The notes under the pieces are model-generated. The model saw only the letters and a program-made list of their open reading frames with translations, did no database searches and had not been told where the DNA came from. The position numbers and the translations under genes were made by a program. Shown here piece after piece: positions 1 to 11,090 of a DNA stretch of 64,000 nt; position 1 is the stretch's first letter; each line of letters opens with the position of its first letter. The stretch covers positions 316,776 through 380,775 of the forward strand of contig PBCF01000002.1 in NCBI GenBank assembly GCA_002716945.1, given 5' to 3'. The stretch is from Gammaproteobacteria bacterium. GTDB taxonomy: Bacteria > Pseudomonadota > Gammaproteobacteria > GCA-002705445 > GCA-002716945.

Positions 1-1
1 C

Positions 2-403
2 TTTGTTGCTGGTATTGCAACATTAAATAAAATGAAAAAAATTAATGTTCAAATAAAAAATATAAATAAAGGTAATTATTTAAGAATGAAATTATATAAA
101 GTAGCAAAAAAATATAATATTAATATATCAATTTGCGGACTTGAATCGATACCAATATTGAAGTTTTTACATAAAGATTCAGATAGATTAATGACATATT
201 ATACCCAAGAAATGTTAAAAGTAGGTTACTTAGCTGGATCACAAATAGTTATGTCTTCATCACATACACAATCTATAATTAATCAATATATTAAAGCTGC
301 AGATGAAGTATTTAAAAGTATATCCAAATATATAAGCAGTAATAAAAAAGTTCCACTTAAAGGGGCTGTTAAACATAACACTTTTAAGAGATTGACAACG
401 TAA
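2..403 (+). CDS. C-terminal part of a class III PLP aminotransferase (glutamate-1-semialdehyde aminomutase-like), 5' truncated by window edge
   Basis: Frame is open from base 2 (FVAGIATLNKMKKINVQ...); tail '...QEMLKVGYLAGSQIVMSSSHTQSIINQYIKAADEVF' resembles the C-terminus of GSA-like aminotransferases. Confidence 0.65.
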   Translation, partial: FVAGIATLNKMKKINVQIKNINKGNYLRMKLYKVAKKYNINISICGLESIPILKFLHKDSDRLMTYYTQEMLKVGYLAGSQIVMSSSHTQSIINQYIKAADEVFKSISKYISSNKKVPLKGAVKHNTFKRLTT

Positions 404-442
404 TTGTTTGTATATACTATATTTTACTATCAATAATTTAAA

Positions 443-1486
443 ATGACACAAGATATTAATTTAACAAATTTTATTAATACACTTAAAGAAAAAAAAAGAG
501 TTGCACAAATTATTGTCGTAGCATCTTTAGTTCTTTCTATAATTTATTCACTAACAGCTCAAAAATTATATAAGTCTAGTATATACGTTATACCCCCACA
601 ATCTAAATATGTAAATATGCTTAACGTATTCGATGATGATGGCAAATTACTTATAAACAGAGAAATTCGAGTAAAAGATGTTTATAAAGTATTTGTATTA
701 AATGCACAATCACGAAAACATCAAAGAAACTTTTTTTTTAAAAATGAATTGTATAAACATTTTAGTGAATCTAATCAAGAAATATCATTTGAAGAAAATT
801 TTCACAAAAAATTAAAGTTTGTTATAGACTCTGGTGTTATGTCAAGAGAAATCAGAGATGAACAGTTCTTAACAATTTCTTTTATACATACAGACCCTAA
901 AATAGCAGCAAAGTGGTTAAATGAATATGTAGATATGTCAAATAAATTAACTTCAAAAGAATTGGCTGATAGTATTAATGAGTTAATTCAAAACACTAAA
1001 AATCAACTAGTTGGACAAGCTTTGAGTAAAAGAAATTTAGCTAAAAAAACTATGGAAGACAGAATTATTCAACTAGAAGAAGCATTAAAGATAGCAAATC
1101 AATTAAATATCACAGAAAGATCAAGTGCAAGCTCTAATCAACAAAGTGTAATTTTATCTGATGGAGAGAATTTGGTTGCTGAAGATCCTTTATATTTAAT
1201 TGGCTCAAAAGCACTTATGGTTGAAATTGATGCAATAAAGAATAGAAAATCTGCAGAATCTTTTATACCAGGATTAAGAAGAATTGAACAAAGAATTCAA
1301 TCGCTTGATTCTATTATTGTAGATGGAAATTTAATAAAATCAGCTGAAATTGATCAGAAAGCTATAGCACCATCAAATAGATTTGCGCCTAAAAGAAAAC
1401 TGATTGTTTTGTTGGGTACTAGTTTCGGTGTTTTCTTAGCATTCATATATCTTTTAATTTCAGCTTTTATATCAAGAAAAATATAA
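443..1486 (+). CDS. wzz: Wzz-type polysaccharide chain-length determinant protein
   Basis: N- and C-terminal TM segments, coiled-coil middle, Wzz-like architecture. Confidence 0.75.
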   Translation: MTQDINLTNFINTLKEKKRVAQIIVVASLVLSIIYSLTAQKLYKSSIYVIPPQSKYVNMLNVFDDDGKLLINREIRVKDVYKVFVLNAQSRKHQRNFFFKNELYKHFSESNQEISFEENFHKKLKFVIDSGVMSREIRDEQFLTISFIHTDPKIAAKWLNEYVDMSNKLTSKELADSINELIQNTKNQLVGQALSKRNLAKKTMEDRIIQLEEALKIANQLNITERSSASSNQQSVILSDGENLVAEDPLYLIGSKALMVEIDAIKNRKSAESFIPGLRRIEQRIQSLDSIIVDGNLIKSAEIDQKAIAPSNRFAPKRKLIVLLGTSFGVFLAFIYLLISAFISRKI

Positions 1487-1531
1487 TTCTTTCATTTTTA
1501 TCATATCTGAAATTTATTCATTAATTAATAA

Positions 1532-3328
1532 ATGAATTACAAAAATATTCATATAAATAGAATTTTTAAAATTCTAGATAATAAAGATCAAATATATTTA
1601 ATATTTATTTTTGTTCTAGCATTTTTATCAGGACTATTAGAAATAGCAGGTATTGCGTCTATAATCCCTTTCATAGGTATAATTTCAGATCCTCAATATC
1701 TTGATAATAAAGAATATTTAACAAATATTACAAACTACCTAGGCTATGATTATAATGATGCAAGAATATTTTTTGGTGTGCTGAGTATCGTATTATTTAT
1801 TTCAATAAACCTATACAATATATTTTATAATTGGAAAACAGTTATGTTTACTGCATATTTAGAATCCAAGATGTCTGCAATTGTATTAAAGAAATATCTT
1901 GATCAATCTTATAGCTTTTTTGTTAATTCTAATCCATCAGTATTAATGAAAAATGTATTAGATGAATCTTCACAGCTCTGTACTGGCTTTATATATCCAT
2001 ATATTGAGATCATTGCTAGAATAATGATATTAACACTAATTTCAATACTACTTATTAATGTAAATTATAAATTATTCATTGGGTCAACATTATTAATCTC
2101 AATTATTTATTTATTAATTTATAGATTTTTAAAGAATACAATGAGCGATTATGGTAAAAAGAAAATAATTCTAAATAGTTTAAGGTTTAAAACAGTAAAA
2201 GAAGTTTTTGATAATTTAAAAGATGTAAAATTTTATTCTATTGAAGACTATTATACTAAAATGTTTTCAAAATCAGCTAGTGATTTTTCTCTTAATGCAG
2301 GACGTGCAGCTATTTATCAAACAATACCCAGGTATATTATAGAAATAATTCTATTTGGTGGTATTTTCTTATCAATTATTTATTTACTATCTACTAATAG
2401 TACTTTGGTTTCATATTTACCTACCATCAGCGTCTTTATATTAGCAGCATATAGATCAATCCCTATGTTACAAAACATATTTGTTAATCTTACTAACGTA
2501 AAACTCAATTATCCAGTTTTAAAAATTGTAGAAGATGCAATCAATCTTGATCAGAAAAAACCAATAATTAATAAAACTATGCCTTTATTACAGGACTCTA
2601 TAAGATTTGAGAATATTACTTTTGGTTATAAGGATAATAATAATATTATTGATTCATTATCTTTTAAAATACAAAAAGGTGAAATGACTTCAATTATAGG
2701 TACTACCGGAATTGGTAAAACTACTTTGATTGATATTTTTTTAGGATTTTATAATCAAAAAAATGGGTACATTAAGATTGATGATAACATTGTAACAGAT
2801 GAAAATAGAGCAAATATGCTTAAATCTATAGGTTATGTATCACAAACAACATCTTTGCAACAAAAGAGTATAGTTGAAAATATTGCTGTAGGAATTGATG
2901 CTAAATACATTGACTATGATCGCATTAAAAAAGTATCAAGAATAGTTGAATTAGATGAACTCATAAAACAGTTAGATGATAGTTATGAAACTGATATTGG
3001 AGAAAAAGGAGTAAAAATTAGTGGCGGTCAAAGACAGAAAATTGGAATAGCACGAGCACTTTATTTACAACCTTCAATTCTTATATTAGATGAATCAACC
3101 AACGCTCTTGATACAGTTAGTGAAAGTAGAATTATTAAAAATATTAAAAAATTTAATAAAGATATAACAATTATTATGATTACACATAGGATATCTGCAT
3201 TAAAATTATCTGATACAATACTTATGCTAAAAAATAATAAAATGTTTAATTTAAAACTCTCTAATAAGAAAAATTTAAATAAAATTGATAGAATTATTAA
3301 TGACTATGACGAGAGAAATAAATGTTAA
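1532..3328 (+). CDS. ABC transporter, fused permease/ATPase (PglK/MsbA-like flippase)
   Basis: N-terminal TM domain; Walker A-like 'GTTGIGKTT', 'SGGQRQKIGIARAL', 'ILILDESTNALD'. Confidence 0.85.
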   Translation: MNYKNIHINRIFKILDNKDQIYLIFIFVLAFLSGLLEIAGIASIIPFIGIISDPQYLDNKEYLTNITNYLGYDYNDARIFFGVLSIVLFISINLYNIFYNWKTVMFTAYLESKMSAIVLKKYLDQSYSFFVNSNPSVLMKNVLDESSQLCTGFIYPYIEIIARIMILTLISILLINVNYKLFIGSTLLISIIYLLIYRFLKNTMSDYGKKKIILNSLRFKTVKEVFDNLKDVKFYSIEDYYTKMFSKSASDFSLNAGRAAIYQTIPRYIIEIILFGGIFLSIIYLLSTNSTLVSYLPTISVFILAAYRSIPMLQNIFVNLTNVKLNYPVLKIVEDAINLDQKKPIINKTMPLLQDSIRFENITFGYKDNNNIIDSLSFKIQKGEMTSIIGTTGIGKTTLIDIFLGFYNQKNGYIKIDDNIVTDENRANMLKSIGYVSQTTSLQQKSIVENIAVGIDAKYIDYDRIKKVSRIVELDELIKQLDDSYETDIGEKGVKISGGQRQKIGIARALYLQPSILILDESTNALDTVSESRIIKNIKKFNKDITIIMITHRISALKLSDTILMLKNNKMFNLKLSNKKNLNKIDRIINDYDERNKC

Positions 3329-4335
3329 CTAAAAATCTAAAAAATAAAAATATTTTAATAACTGGCGCCGATGGTTTTATTGGATCACACTTAACTGAAG
3401 CATTATTTAAATTTAATTGTAATCTTAGAGTTATGACAATGTACAACTCATTTAATACATGGGGTTGGTTAGATACAATCGATAAGAAAGTTTTAAAAAA
3501 TATAGAAGTTATATCTGGAGATATACGAGATAAAAAGTTTGTTAATAATGCATGTAAAAATATTGATTATATTTTTCATTTAGCATCATTAATCGCAATT
3601 CCACATTCATATAATTCACCATATGCATATTTAGAAACTAATGCATTAGGAACACTAAATTTAGTTGAATCAAGTTTAGAAAATAATATTAAAAAAATAA
3701 TACACACATCAACAAGTGAAGTATATGGAGAGTCATCTAAAATTCCAATAAATGAGTCAGAATTAATCAAAGCGAAATCTCCTTATTCAGCAATGAAAAT
3801 AGCTGCTGATCAAATAGCCTATTCTTATTTTAGTACTTATAATTTACCTGTAACTATTCTTCGCCCATTCAATACATTTGGCCCTAGACAATCATGTAGA
3901 GCTATAATACCTACAATAATTACACAATTATTAAATACAAAAAATAAAATTAAATTAGGATCATTATATCCTACAAGAGATTTTTTATATGTAACTGACA
4001 CAGTAGACGGATTTATCAAAAGTTTGTTATCAGAAAAAAATATAGGTGAAATTATTAATATTGGCTCAGGATATGAAATTTCTATTGGTAATTTAGTACA
4101 AATGATTCAAAAGATTATGAAAACTAAATTTTTAGTTACCACTGATAAGGATAGAATTCGACCTAAACCTGGAGAAGTGTTTAGATTAAAAGCAGATATT
4201 AAGAAAGCTAAAAAACTATTAAACTGGAAACCAAAATACACAGGGAAAGATGGTCTCCAAAAATCATTGTTAATTACTATTAAATGGTTTAAAGATAACA
4301 AACATTTATATAAGGATGATTTATATAATCAATAG
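3322..4335 (+). CDS. NAD-dependent sugar-nucleotide 4,6-dehydratase, LegB-like
   Basis: Rossmann 'ITGADGFIGSHL', 'MYNSFNTWGWLD' typical of LegB-like SDRs, YxxxK. Confidence 0.75.
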   Translation: MLTKNLKNKNILITGADGFIGSHLTEALFKFNCNLRVMTMYNSFNTWGWLDTIDKKVLKNIEVISGDIRDKKFVNNACKNIDYIFHLASLIAIPHSYNSPYAYLETNALGTLNLVESSLENNIKKIIHTSTSEVYGESSKIPINESELIKAKSPYSAMKIAADQIAYSYFSTYNLPVTILRPFNTFGPRQSCRAIIPTIITQLLNTKNKIKLGSLYPTRDFLYVTDTVDGFIKSLLSEKNIGEIINIGSGYEISIGNLVQMIQKIMKTKFLVTTDKDRIRPKPGEVFRLKADIKKAKKLLNWKPKYTGKDGLQKSLLITIKWFKDNKHLYKDDLYNQ

Positions 4336-4340
4336 GAAGT

Positions 4341-5387
4341 ATGTTACATCAAAACAATAAAATTACAATTCAACCAAAATTTGATTACAAATTATTATTT
4401 AAAAATTTTTTAAAATATAATAAATATTTATCTAAAAAATATCTTTTTTCCTCAGGAAGAATGTCATTGTATTATGGAATTAGTAGTTTGCAAAAACGTC
4501 TAAATATAAAAAAGGTATTATTACCGAGTTTAATTTGCGAAGAAATAATACCTGTATTCAAAATGTTAGGAATTGAAATTATATATTATCAACTTAATGA
4601 AAATCTTGAAATTGATTATAATTATATTGAAAAATGTGTAAAAGAAGATAATTATTTTGTATTTATTATTAATTATTTTGGATATCCATCAAATTGGAAG
4701 AAAATTTTAGAATTAAAGAGTAAATATGGTTTTATGATAATTGAAGATAATGCACATTCTTTATATGGAAAATATAATGAAAAGAAACTTGGACTATTTG
4801 GCGATATATCATTTACAAGTTTTAGAAAAATTCTACCATTATTAACTGGATCTGAACTTAAAATTAATATAAAACATGAACGAATAGTATTAAATAAATT
4901 AACTAAATTTCCATCAAAAGATGAATTTATTTACTTATTTCGAAATTTTAAACCATCATTTTTAAACCCTAATATCAAAAAAAATAACTATACCGATAAA
5001 ATAGATATTGAAAAGTGTCAAATGGATTATTTATCATATAAAATCTACACTAACAATATTTTTGATGAGTTGTATATTGAATCAATAAGATATAAAAATT
5101 TTTTATACTGGAAAAACTTTTTAATTAATTCAGATCTTAAGTATTTTAATTTTATAAAAAATAAATTTTGTCCATATGTTTTTCCATGTATTGCTCCAAC
5201 TCAACAAGAGAAAGAATATTGGATTAATTGGGGAACTAAAAATAATATTAGTATAATAAATTGGCCAAAACTACCAAACTCTGAAAATTATTACATTGAT
5301 AATAATCAATTAAAAAATATCATATTTTTCCCAGTTAATCATCATAATGATATTTCATTAAACGCTAATTACTATGCTTATAATTAA
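4341..5387 (+). CDS. Divergent DegT/DnrJ-type PLP-dependent aminotransferase-like protein
   Basis: 'MIIEDNAHSLYGKYNEKKLGLFGDISFTSFRKILPLLTGSEL' matches the PLP Asp/Lys region of the DegT family. Confidence 0.6.
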   Translation: MLHQNNKITIQPKFDYKLLFKNFLKYNKYLSKKYLFSSGRMSLYYGISSLQKRLNIKKVLLPSLICEEIIPVFKMLGIEIIYYQLNENLEIDYNYIEKCVKEDNYFVFIINYFGYPSNWKKILELKSKYGFMIIEDNAHSLYGKYNEKKLGLFGDISFTSFRKILPLLTGSELKINIKHERIVLNKLTKFPSKDEFIYLFRNFKPSFLNPNIKKNNYTDKIDIEKCQMDYLSYKIYTNNIFDELYIESIRYKNFLYWKNFLINSDLKYFNFIKNKFCPYVFPCIAPTQQEKEYWINWGTKNNISIINWPKLPNSENYYIDNNQLKNIIFFPVNHHNDISLNANYYAYN

Positions 5388-6714
5388 GAATTACCAGATA
5401 AATTATTTAAATTATTTAATAATAACCATCTTTTTTATAACATTTGGTATTCTATTTAAAAGCATTGGTTTGAAAATTCCATTTGTATTGTTACAATTTG
5501 GATTACTTGTTATTGCACTCTTATATTCTATTGTTTGTTTGTCATGCACAAAGATAGAAAACAATAATGTCTTAATATTTTATCTTTTTATTTTATACAT
5601 ATTTATTTATAACTTTTTATATGTATTTATCCGTTATAACGAAGTTGACAGTTCATTTTTTGATGTTTTATATTATGCTTTGAGTGAATTTAGACTTTCA
5701 ACAATAGGTTATTTTTTTCCATTAATATTTATACCACTTATTAATCATAATCTTGAAAAACTAGAGAATTCATTATTTATTATTATTAAAATAATTGTAA
5801 TTTATACATTATTAGAACAATTTATATCTTTGATTGGTTTTAGAAGTTTTTTTGAAAGTTTTTATATGAATGCCGGTATTATTCATAGTAATCAAATTGG
5901 AATGAAAAGTGGATTGGGATTATATAGAATTTGGGGATTAATTGGAACTCCATCACTCTTAGGGCTTTTTCATGTAATTACTTTATCTTATTTTTTATAC
6001 AAAAAAGATAGTACATGGGTACTATTAAGTATTCTTGCAGTAATCATGAGTACATCAAGAAGTGCATACCTGGCGTTATTAATTGTATTTTTTCTATATC
6101 TACTTATAAATCGTAAATATTTTATGCTTACAGTTATATTTGTTTCGTTATCATTATTATTATTTTCAATGTTTGAATATGTTCATTATTTAGAAGATAA
6201 GAATTCAATGGAACATATAGGATTACAAAAATTTATTTGGGGTATTGAAGGATATTTTTTACTATTATTTAAAGAGATAGATTATATAGGTACAGATGCT
6301 TCAATTTATGTAGAATTACAACGTGGTGATCTGATAATGCTTATAGATTATTTTTCAAACAATCCAATGGAAATTCTTTTTGGTAAAGGAATAACATATA
6401 TGTTTATTCATTCAAATATTCTAAATTTAACACCTTTTTCACAACACGTTCCCATTGGTGGAGATTATTATATTTTGACTTTTTTTGAACAATACGGAAT
6501 AGTTGGATTGATATTATTAATATCTACTTATATTATTTTTCCTTTCATTAATCTGATAAAAAGCAAAAATTATCTAAATTTTATTCCTATTATGTTTTTT
6601 GTTAGTTTGATGCATTATCCACCCCAACATGTTAAAATCTTAATGATATTTGTTGGATATGCTGTTTGGAAAATATATTTTTTAAAGAATGATCAAGATA
6701 AAGAATATACATAA
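5374..6714 (+). CDS. O-antigen polymerase-like (Wzy) membrane protein
   Basis: Multi-TM protein with a large periplasmic loop, in a polysaccharide cluster. Confidence 0.65.
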   Translation: MLIIKNYQINYLNYLIITIFFITFGILFKSIGLKIPFVLLQFGLLVIALLYSIVCLSCTKIENNNVLIFYLFILYIFIYNFLYVFIRYNEVDSSFFDVLYYALSEFRLSTIGYFFPLIFIPLINHNLEKLENSLFIIIKIIVIYTLLEQFISLIGFRSFFESFYMNAGIIHSNQIGMKSGLGLYRIWGLIGTPSLLGLFHVITLSYFLYKKDSTWVLLSILAVIMSTSRSAYLALLIVFFLYLLINRKYFMLTVIFVSLSLLLFSMFEYVHYLEDKNSMEHIGLQKFIWGIEGYFLLLFKEIDYIGTDASIYVELQRGDLIMLIDYFSNNPMEILFGKGITYMFIHSNILNLTPFSQHVPIGGDYYILTFFEQYGIVGLILLISTYIIFPFINLIKSKNYLNFIPIMFFVSLMHYPPQHVKILMIFVGYAVWKIYFLKNDQDKEYT

Positions 6715-6767
6715 ATTATTACACTATAGATAATAATAAAATATGATTTAGATAATTAAAGAGACTA

Positions 6768-8699
6768 ATGCAAAATTTTTTAATTCAATTACCTAGAAAC
6801 TTAAAAAGATTATTACTTATATCAATCGATGTAATAAGTATATGGATTGCATTCTGGCTTGCATTGATGATTCGTTTAGATGACTTTTTTTGGATTAAAG
6901 ATGGATATACGTTAACTAAGGCATCTCCTGATCAACTATATAATACTTTTTTGATAATTACATCGGTAACAATTCCAATATTAATTTTATTTAGACTGTA
7001 TAGATCAATCACTAGATATATATCTATAGAAACGTATATAAAAATATTGCAAGCAACCTTGATTTCTGTACTAATCTCAACTTTGATTATATATTACATA
7101 AATCATCCTATACCAAAATCAGCTTTACTATTGTATTTTATTATATTAACAGTATTTATGTTCATTAGTAGATTTATGGCAAAAAGTTATTTATTATCTA
7201 GAACAAAACTTTTTAGAAAGAAAATATTAATATTTGGTCTGGATCAACCATCAATACATCTAGCAAATATTTTGAAAAATGATCATGAAGTTAAACCGGT
7301 TGGTTTTATAAGTAATAACAATATTGATAAAAAAACAACTGTTTCAGAATTACCTGTTTACATGAGTTACGATATTGAAAATATTGTCAAAAAGAAAAAC
7401 ATACATGAGATATTAATTATACCAACCGAATCACCAACAGAACTTAGTAATATTATAAATTCATTAGAGTCATGTGAAGCGAAATTAAGAAAAGTTCCTA
7501 ATATAAACCTAGTAGCAAAGGGAAATATAAAAATTAATGACTTTAAGAAAATAGATATAGAAGATTTACTGGGAAGAGATTCTGTTAAACCAGATCCGTA
7601 TTTATTAAAATCATGTGTTGAAAAAAAAATTGTCATGATAACAGGAGCAGGTGGATCTATAGGTTCTGAATTATCGCGTCAAATTATAAATCTTAAACCT
7701 AAAAAAATAATTTTAGTAGAGTTATCTGAATTCTTTTTATATGAAATAGATAATGAATTAAATGATATTAATAAAAAAGAAAATATGGATGTTACCATCA
7801 AATCTTATCTTGGCTCTGTAACAGATCAAGATTTTGTACAATCAATTTTTGAATACGATAATATAGATACCGTTTATCATGCCGCTGCGTATAAACATGT
7901 TCCATTGGTAGAACATAATCCAATTTCAGCAATAAAAACTAATATAATCGGAACCAATATTCTTGCTCAACACGCATATAAAACAAATGTAGAAAACTTT
8001 GTTTTAATATCAAGTGATAAAGCAGTTCGTCCAACGAACATTATGGGTGCTACAAAAAGATTTACTGAAATTATTCTACAAGCTCTTCAAGATGTAGTTG
8101 AAGATTTACCAACAAAAAAATGTAGGACGAAGTTTTGTATGGTTAGATTTGGTAATGTACTTGATACATCTGGATCGGTGGTACCATTATTTAAAAAACA
8201 AATTGAGAAAGGTGGTCCTGTAACAGTAACAGATGCTAGAGTAATTAGATATTTTATGACAATCAAAGAAGCAGCAGAATTAGTTATACAAGCTGGTTCC
8301 TTAAGCAAAGGCGGAGATGTATTTCTTTTAGAAATGGGTGAACCTGTTAGTATTCTAGAATTAGCAAAAAAGATAATAAAATTATCTGGTCATGAAATAA
8401 AAACACCTGAAAAACCTGATGTTGGAATAGAGATTGTTTTTACAGGTTTGAGAGCCGGAGAGAAATTATATGAAGAGTTATTAATTGGAGATAATGTTAA
8501 TAAAACAGTACATCCATATATAATGTCTTCAAATGAAGAAAAACTAAGTTATGATGAAATTTTAGAATTTATAACAAAGTTTGATAAGCTCTCATTAATG
8601 ACTCCATTAGATGAAGTACATAAAATATTATATCAATCTGTAAAAGGGTATATACCTTATAAAGATAATGTCGTAGATATAGCTTCTACAAAAAAATAA
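6768..8699 (+). CDS. Membrane-anchored nucleotide-sugar epimerase/dehydratase (WbpM/CapD/FlaA1 family)
   Basis: N-terminal TM helices, 'MITGAGGSIGSELSRQI', 'HAAAYKHVPLVE', 'SSDKAVRPTNIMGATKR'. Confidence 0.92.
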   Translation: MQNFLIQLPRNLKRLLLISIDVISIWIAFWLALMIRLDDFFWIKDGYTLTKASPDQLYNTFLIITSVTIPILILFRLYRSITRYISIETYIKILQATLISVLISTLIIYYINHPIPKSALLLYFIILTVFMFISRFMAKSYLLSRTKLFRKKILIFGLDQPSIHLANILKNDHEVKPVGFISNNNIDKKTTVSELPVYMSYDIENIVKKKNIHEILIIPTESPTELSNIINSLESCEAKLRKVPNINLVAKGNIKINDFKKIDIEDLLGRDSVKPDPYLLKSCVEKKIVMITGAGGSIGSELSRQIINLKPKKIILVELSEFFLYEIDNELNDINKKENMDVTIKSYLGSVTDQDFVQSIFEYDNIDTVYHAAAYKHVPLVEHNPISAIKTNIIGTNILAQHAYKTNVENFVLISSDKAVRPTNIMGATKRFTEIILQALQDVVEDLPTKKCRTKFCMVRFGNVLDTSGSVVPLFKKQIEKGGPVTVTDARVIRYFMTIKEAAELVIQAGSLSKGGDVFLLEMGEPVSILELAKKIIKLSGHEIKTPEKPDVGIEIVFTGLRAGEKLYEELLIGDNVNKTVHPYIMSSNEEKLSYDEILEFITKFDKLSLMTPLDEVHKILYQSVKGYIPYKDNVVDIASTKK

Positions 8700-8708
8700 A
8701 ATATATTA

Positions 8709-10376
8709 ATGACAAGAACTGGTCTCCTCGTTACATCTTACAAGGATGTTGCACTAACTAATGATTATCCTGAATCCACATGGATTGCTATGGATTATCT
8801 TATAACACAATTATTTCCAAAAAAGGAATTCCAATATTTTTTCAAAAACAAAACTTATAGTAATGATTTGAATTATATACCATATAAAATTGCACATAAT
8901 TGGTACCGAGATAATAAGGGAATAGACATATCAAGTGGTCCTTATTCTGTAGGAATGGTTTTGGAGCATAGATTAAATTATATATTAAGTAATTTAATTA
9001 ACTATTATTATGCTTTTAAATATTGGGTTAATAAGAATGATATTATCTATGTACCCAAAACTAACAATACATTTTTCAATATATTATGTGATAACTTTAT
9101 TGATAATATAAAATATATTAATGGAAATTATGAAATAAGTCCTCAAATAGACATATTTATAAAAAATAAATGTACCATAAGACCTGTTAATATTAAGAAA
9201 AAATCATATATAGCAAAACTTATTCAAAAAATGCTGTTTATTAAAAATACTAACAAGGTAATGGTTTTTCCAGATTGGACATATAAAAGTTTAAAACATA
9301 AAAATTACATATATTTTAATTCATATAATCTATTTAATTGTTTTTATATGGATAATAATCCTAATACAGAAACAATTGTTAATGATTCAATATCTAAGAT
9401 TCCAGAAATTTCTAACACATTAGACGATATCATTTGTCAGTCTTTTCCAAACGACGATATAGAATCTTTTGCTTCATTGATTAAGCAAAATATACAGTAT
9501 GAGTATATCAATGCAATTAAGAATACAAATAGAATTTTTAGTCTTTTTACAGATGTAATATCAACATATAAACCAAAATCAATTGTTATTCCAGATTATG
9601 GAATAAGTCCATGGTACAACATAATTGCGCAAATTGCTGAACAACATAATATAAAGTTATATTCTGTAATAGATGGGTTTCATATCTTTATGCAAAATTG
9701 GACATTAAAGAAAAATAGAAAAGGTAATAATAACTTAATAAAGAATTTTGCATCAATGGGATCAATGAATGATAGTTTTTTAAAAAAATATATTAGCCAT
9801 GATAATGTTATTAATATACAAACACCGTTAGCTAATAATTTAGAAATAAAGAAAAATACAGACATAATATACGATGCAATAATTCTAATGCCTTATTGCT
9901 GGAATAGCGTCAATGCTGATGATGACAAAAGATATAAATATCTTTTTGATGTTATTAAAGTATTAAAATCTATAAATATTAATAAAATAGCAATTAAATT
10001 CAAAGAAGGGAAAGTTATAGGACCAAATGATACTGGTGAAAAAATAGTAACAGAACAATTAATTAATTTAAATAAATATAAAAATATTAGTTTAATAAGT
10101 GGAAGTTTTTCTGATTATGTTAATAAAACAAAAATTGTTATAGGTCAAGTTGGAACAAGTTTAATCGAATCTGTAATTTGTGAAACTCCATATTTTTTAT
10201 ATGAACCAATTGAAAATGGATTATATGATTATAATTTTATAAATTCAATGATTTGCGATAAATCATATGCAAAAAATATTAGTGATTTAAAAAAAAATAT
10301 ATTATCAAATAATTGTGTAGAATTAGTTAAAGATAAAATAGTTGACGGTAAATCAATTAATTTAGTTATTAATTAA
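8709..10376 (+). CDS. Surface-carbohydrate biosynthesis protein of unknown function (possible GT-B-like)
   Basis: Full-length ORF in operon; C-terminal 'GQVGTSLIESVICETPYFLYEP' resembles a GT-B donor-site region. Confidence 0.45.
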   Translation: MTRTGLLVTSYKDVALTNDYPESTWIAMDYLITQLFPKKEFQYFFKNKTYSNDLNYIPYKIAHNWYRDNKGIDISSGPYSVGMVLEHRLNYILSNLINYYYAFKYWVNKNDIIYVPKTNNTFFNILCDNFIDNIKYINGNYEISPQIDIFIKNKCTIRPVNIKKKSYIAKLIQKMLFIKNTNKVMVFPDWTYKSLKHKNYIYFNSYNLFNCFYMDNNPNTETIVNDSISKIPEISNTLDDIICQSFPNDDIESFASLIKQNIQYEYINAIKNTNRIFSLFTDVISTYKPKSIVIPDYGISPWYNIIAQIAEQHNIKLYSVIDGFHIFMQNWTLKKNRKGNNNLIKNFASMGSMNDSFLKKYISHDNVINIQTPLANNLEIKKNTDIIYDAIILMPYCWNSVNADDDKRYKYLFDVIKVLKSININKIAIKFKEGKVIGPNDTGEKIVTEQLINLNKYKNISLISGSFSDYVNKTKIVIGQVGTSLIESVICETPYFLYEPIENGLYDYNFINSMICDKSYAKNISDLKKNILSNNCVELVKDKIVDGKSINLVIN

Positions 10377-10382
10377 AAATAA

Positions 10383-11075
10383 ATGAAATATCAAAAAAAT
10401 ATAAATGCAATCATATTATGCGGTGGAAAAGGTTTAAGGTTAAGACCTATAACAAAAGACATTCCAAAACCACTGATAAAAATAGGCGAAAAACCTATAT
10501 TATTTTATATAATAAAACATTTGTTAAAGTATAAAATTAAAAATTTCATAATAGCAACAGGTTACAAATCTAAAAAAATCGAAGATTTTATGATAAATAG
10601 CTTCCCATTACTTAATTACAGAATTGTTAATTCTGGTAATGTAGCCATTTTAGATAGAATTAAAGATTGTCTTCAGTACATTAAAGGAGATTTTATTTTA
10701 AATTACGGAGATACATTGTCTAATATTAATATTGAGAAGTTAATTAAATTTCATAATAAAAAATCTAGTCATGTGACGATTACATCATTTCCAATAACAA
10801 TACCATTTGGTGTAATGCAATTACATCCGAATGGAATTGTTAAAGATTTTCAAGAAAAACCAACTTTACAGGAAGTGATGAATATAGGCTATTATTATTT
10901 TACAACTGCATCTCATGATAAAATCAAGAAAAGCAATGATCTAGTAAAGTTAATAAAATCACTTATCAAATCTAATCAATTAAAATGTTATCAACATAAA
11001 GGATTACATATAACAATAAATACTATATCTGAGCTAGAATATGCTCAAAAAAATATCAGATCTATAATTAAATAA
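10383..11075 (+). CDS. Sugar-1-phosphate nucleotidyltransferase (RfbF/RmlA-like)
   Basis: 'ILCGGKGLRLRPITKDIPKPLIKIGEKPI' signature. Confidence 0.85.
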   Translation: MKYQKNINAIILCGGKGLRLRPITKDIPKPLIKIGEKPILFYIIKHLLKYKIKNFIIATGYKSKKIEDFMINSFPLLNYRIVNSGNVAILDRIKDCLQYIKGDFILNYGDTLSNINIEKLIKFHNKKSSHVTITSFPITIPFGVMQLHPNGIVKDFQEKPTLQEVMNIGYYYFTTASHDKIKKSNDLVKLIKSLIKSNQLKCYQHKGLHITINTISELEYAQKNIRSIIK

Positions 11076-11090
11076 ATTTTAAGATATAAG

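Noticed and set aside
7367-8308. Minus-strand ORFs of 73-89 aa opposite the WbpM/CapD-like gene
   Set aside because: Antisense to a clear coding sequence, no family features; the same applies to the other short minus ORFs between 260 and 42388
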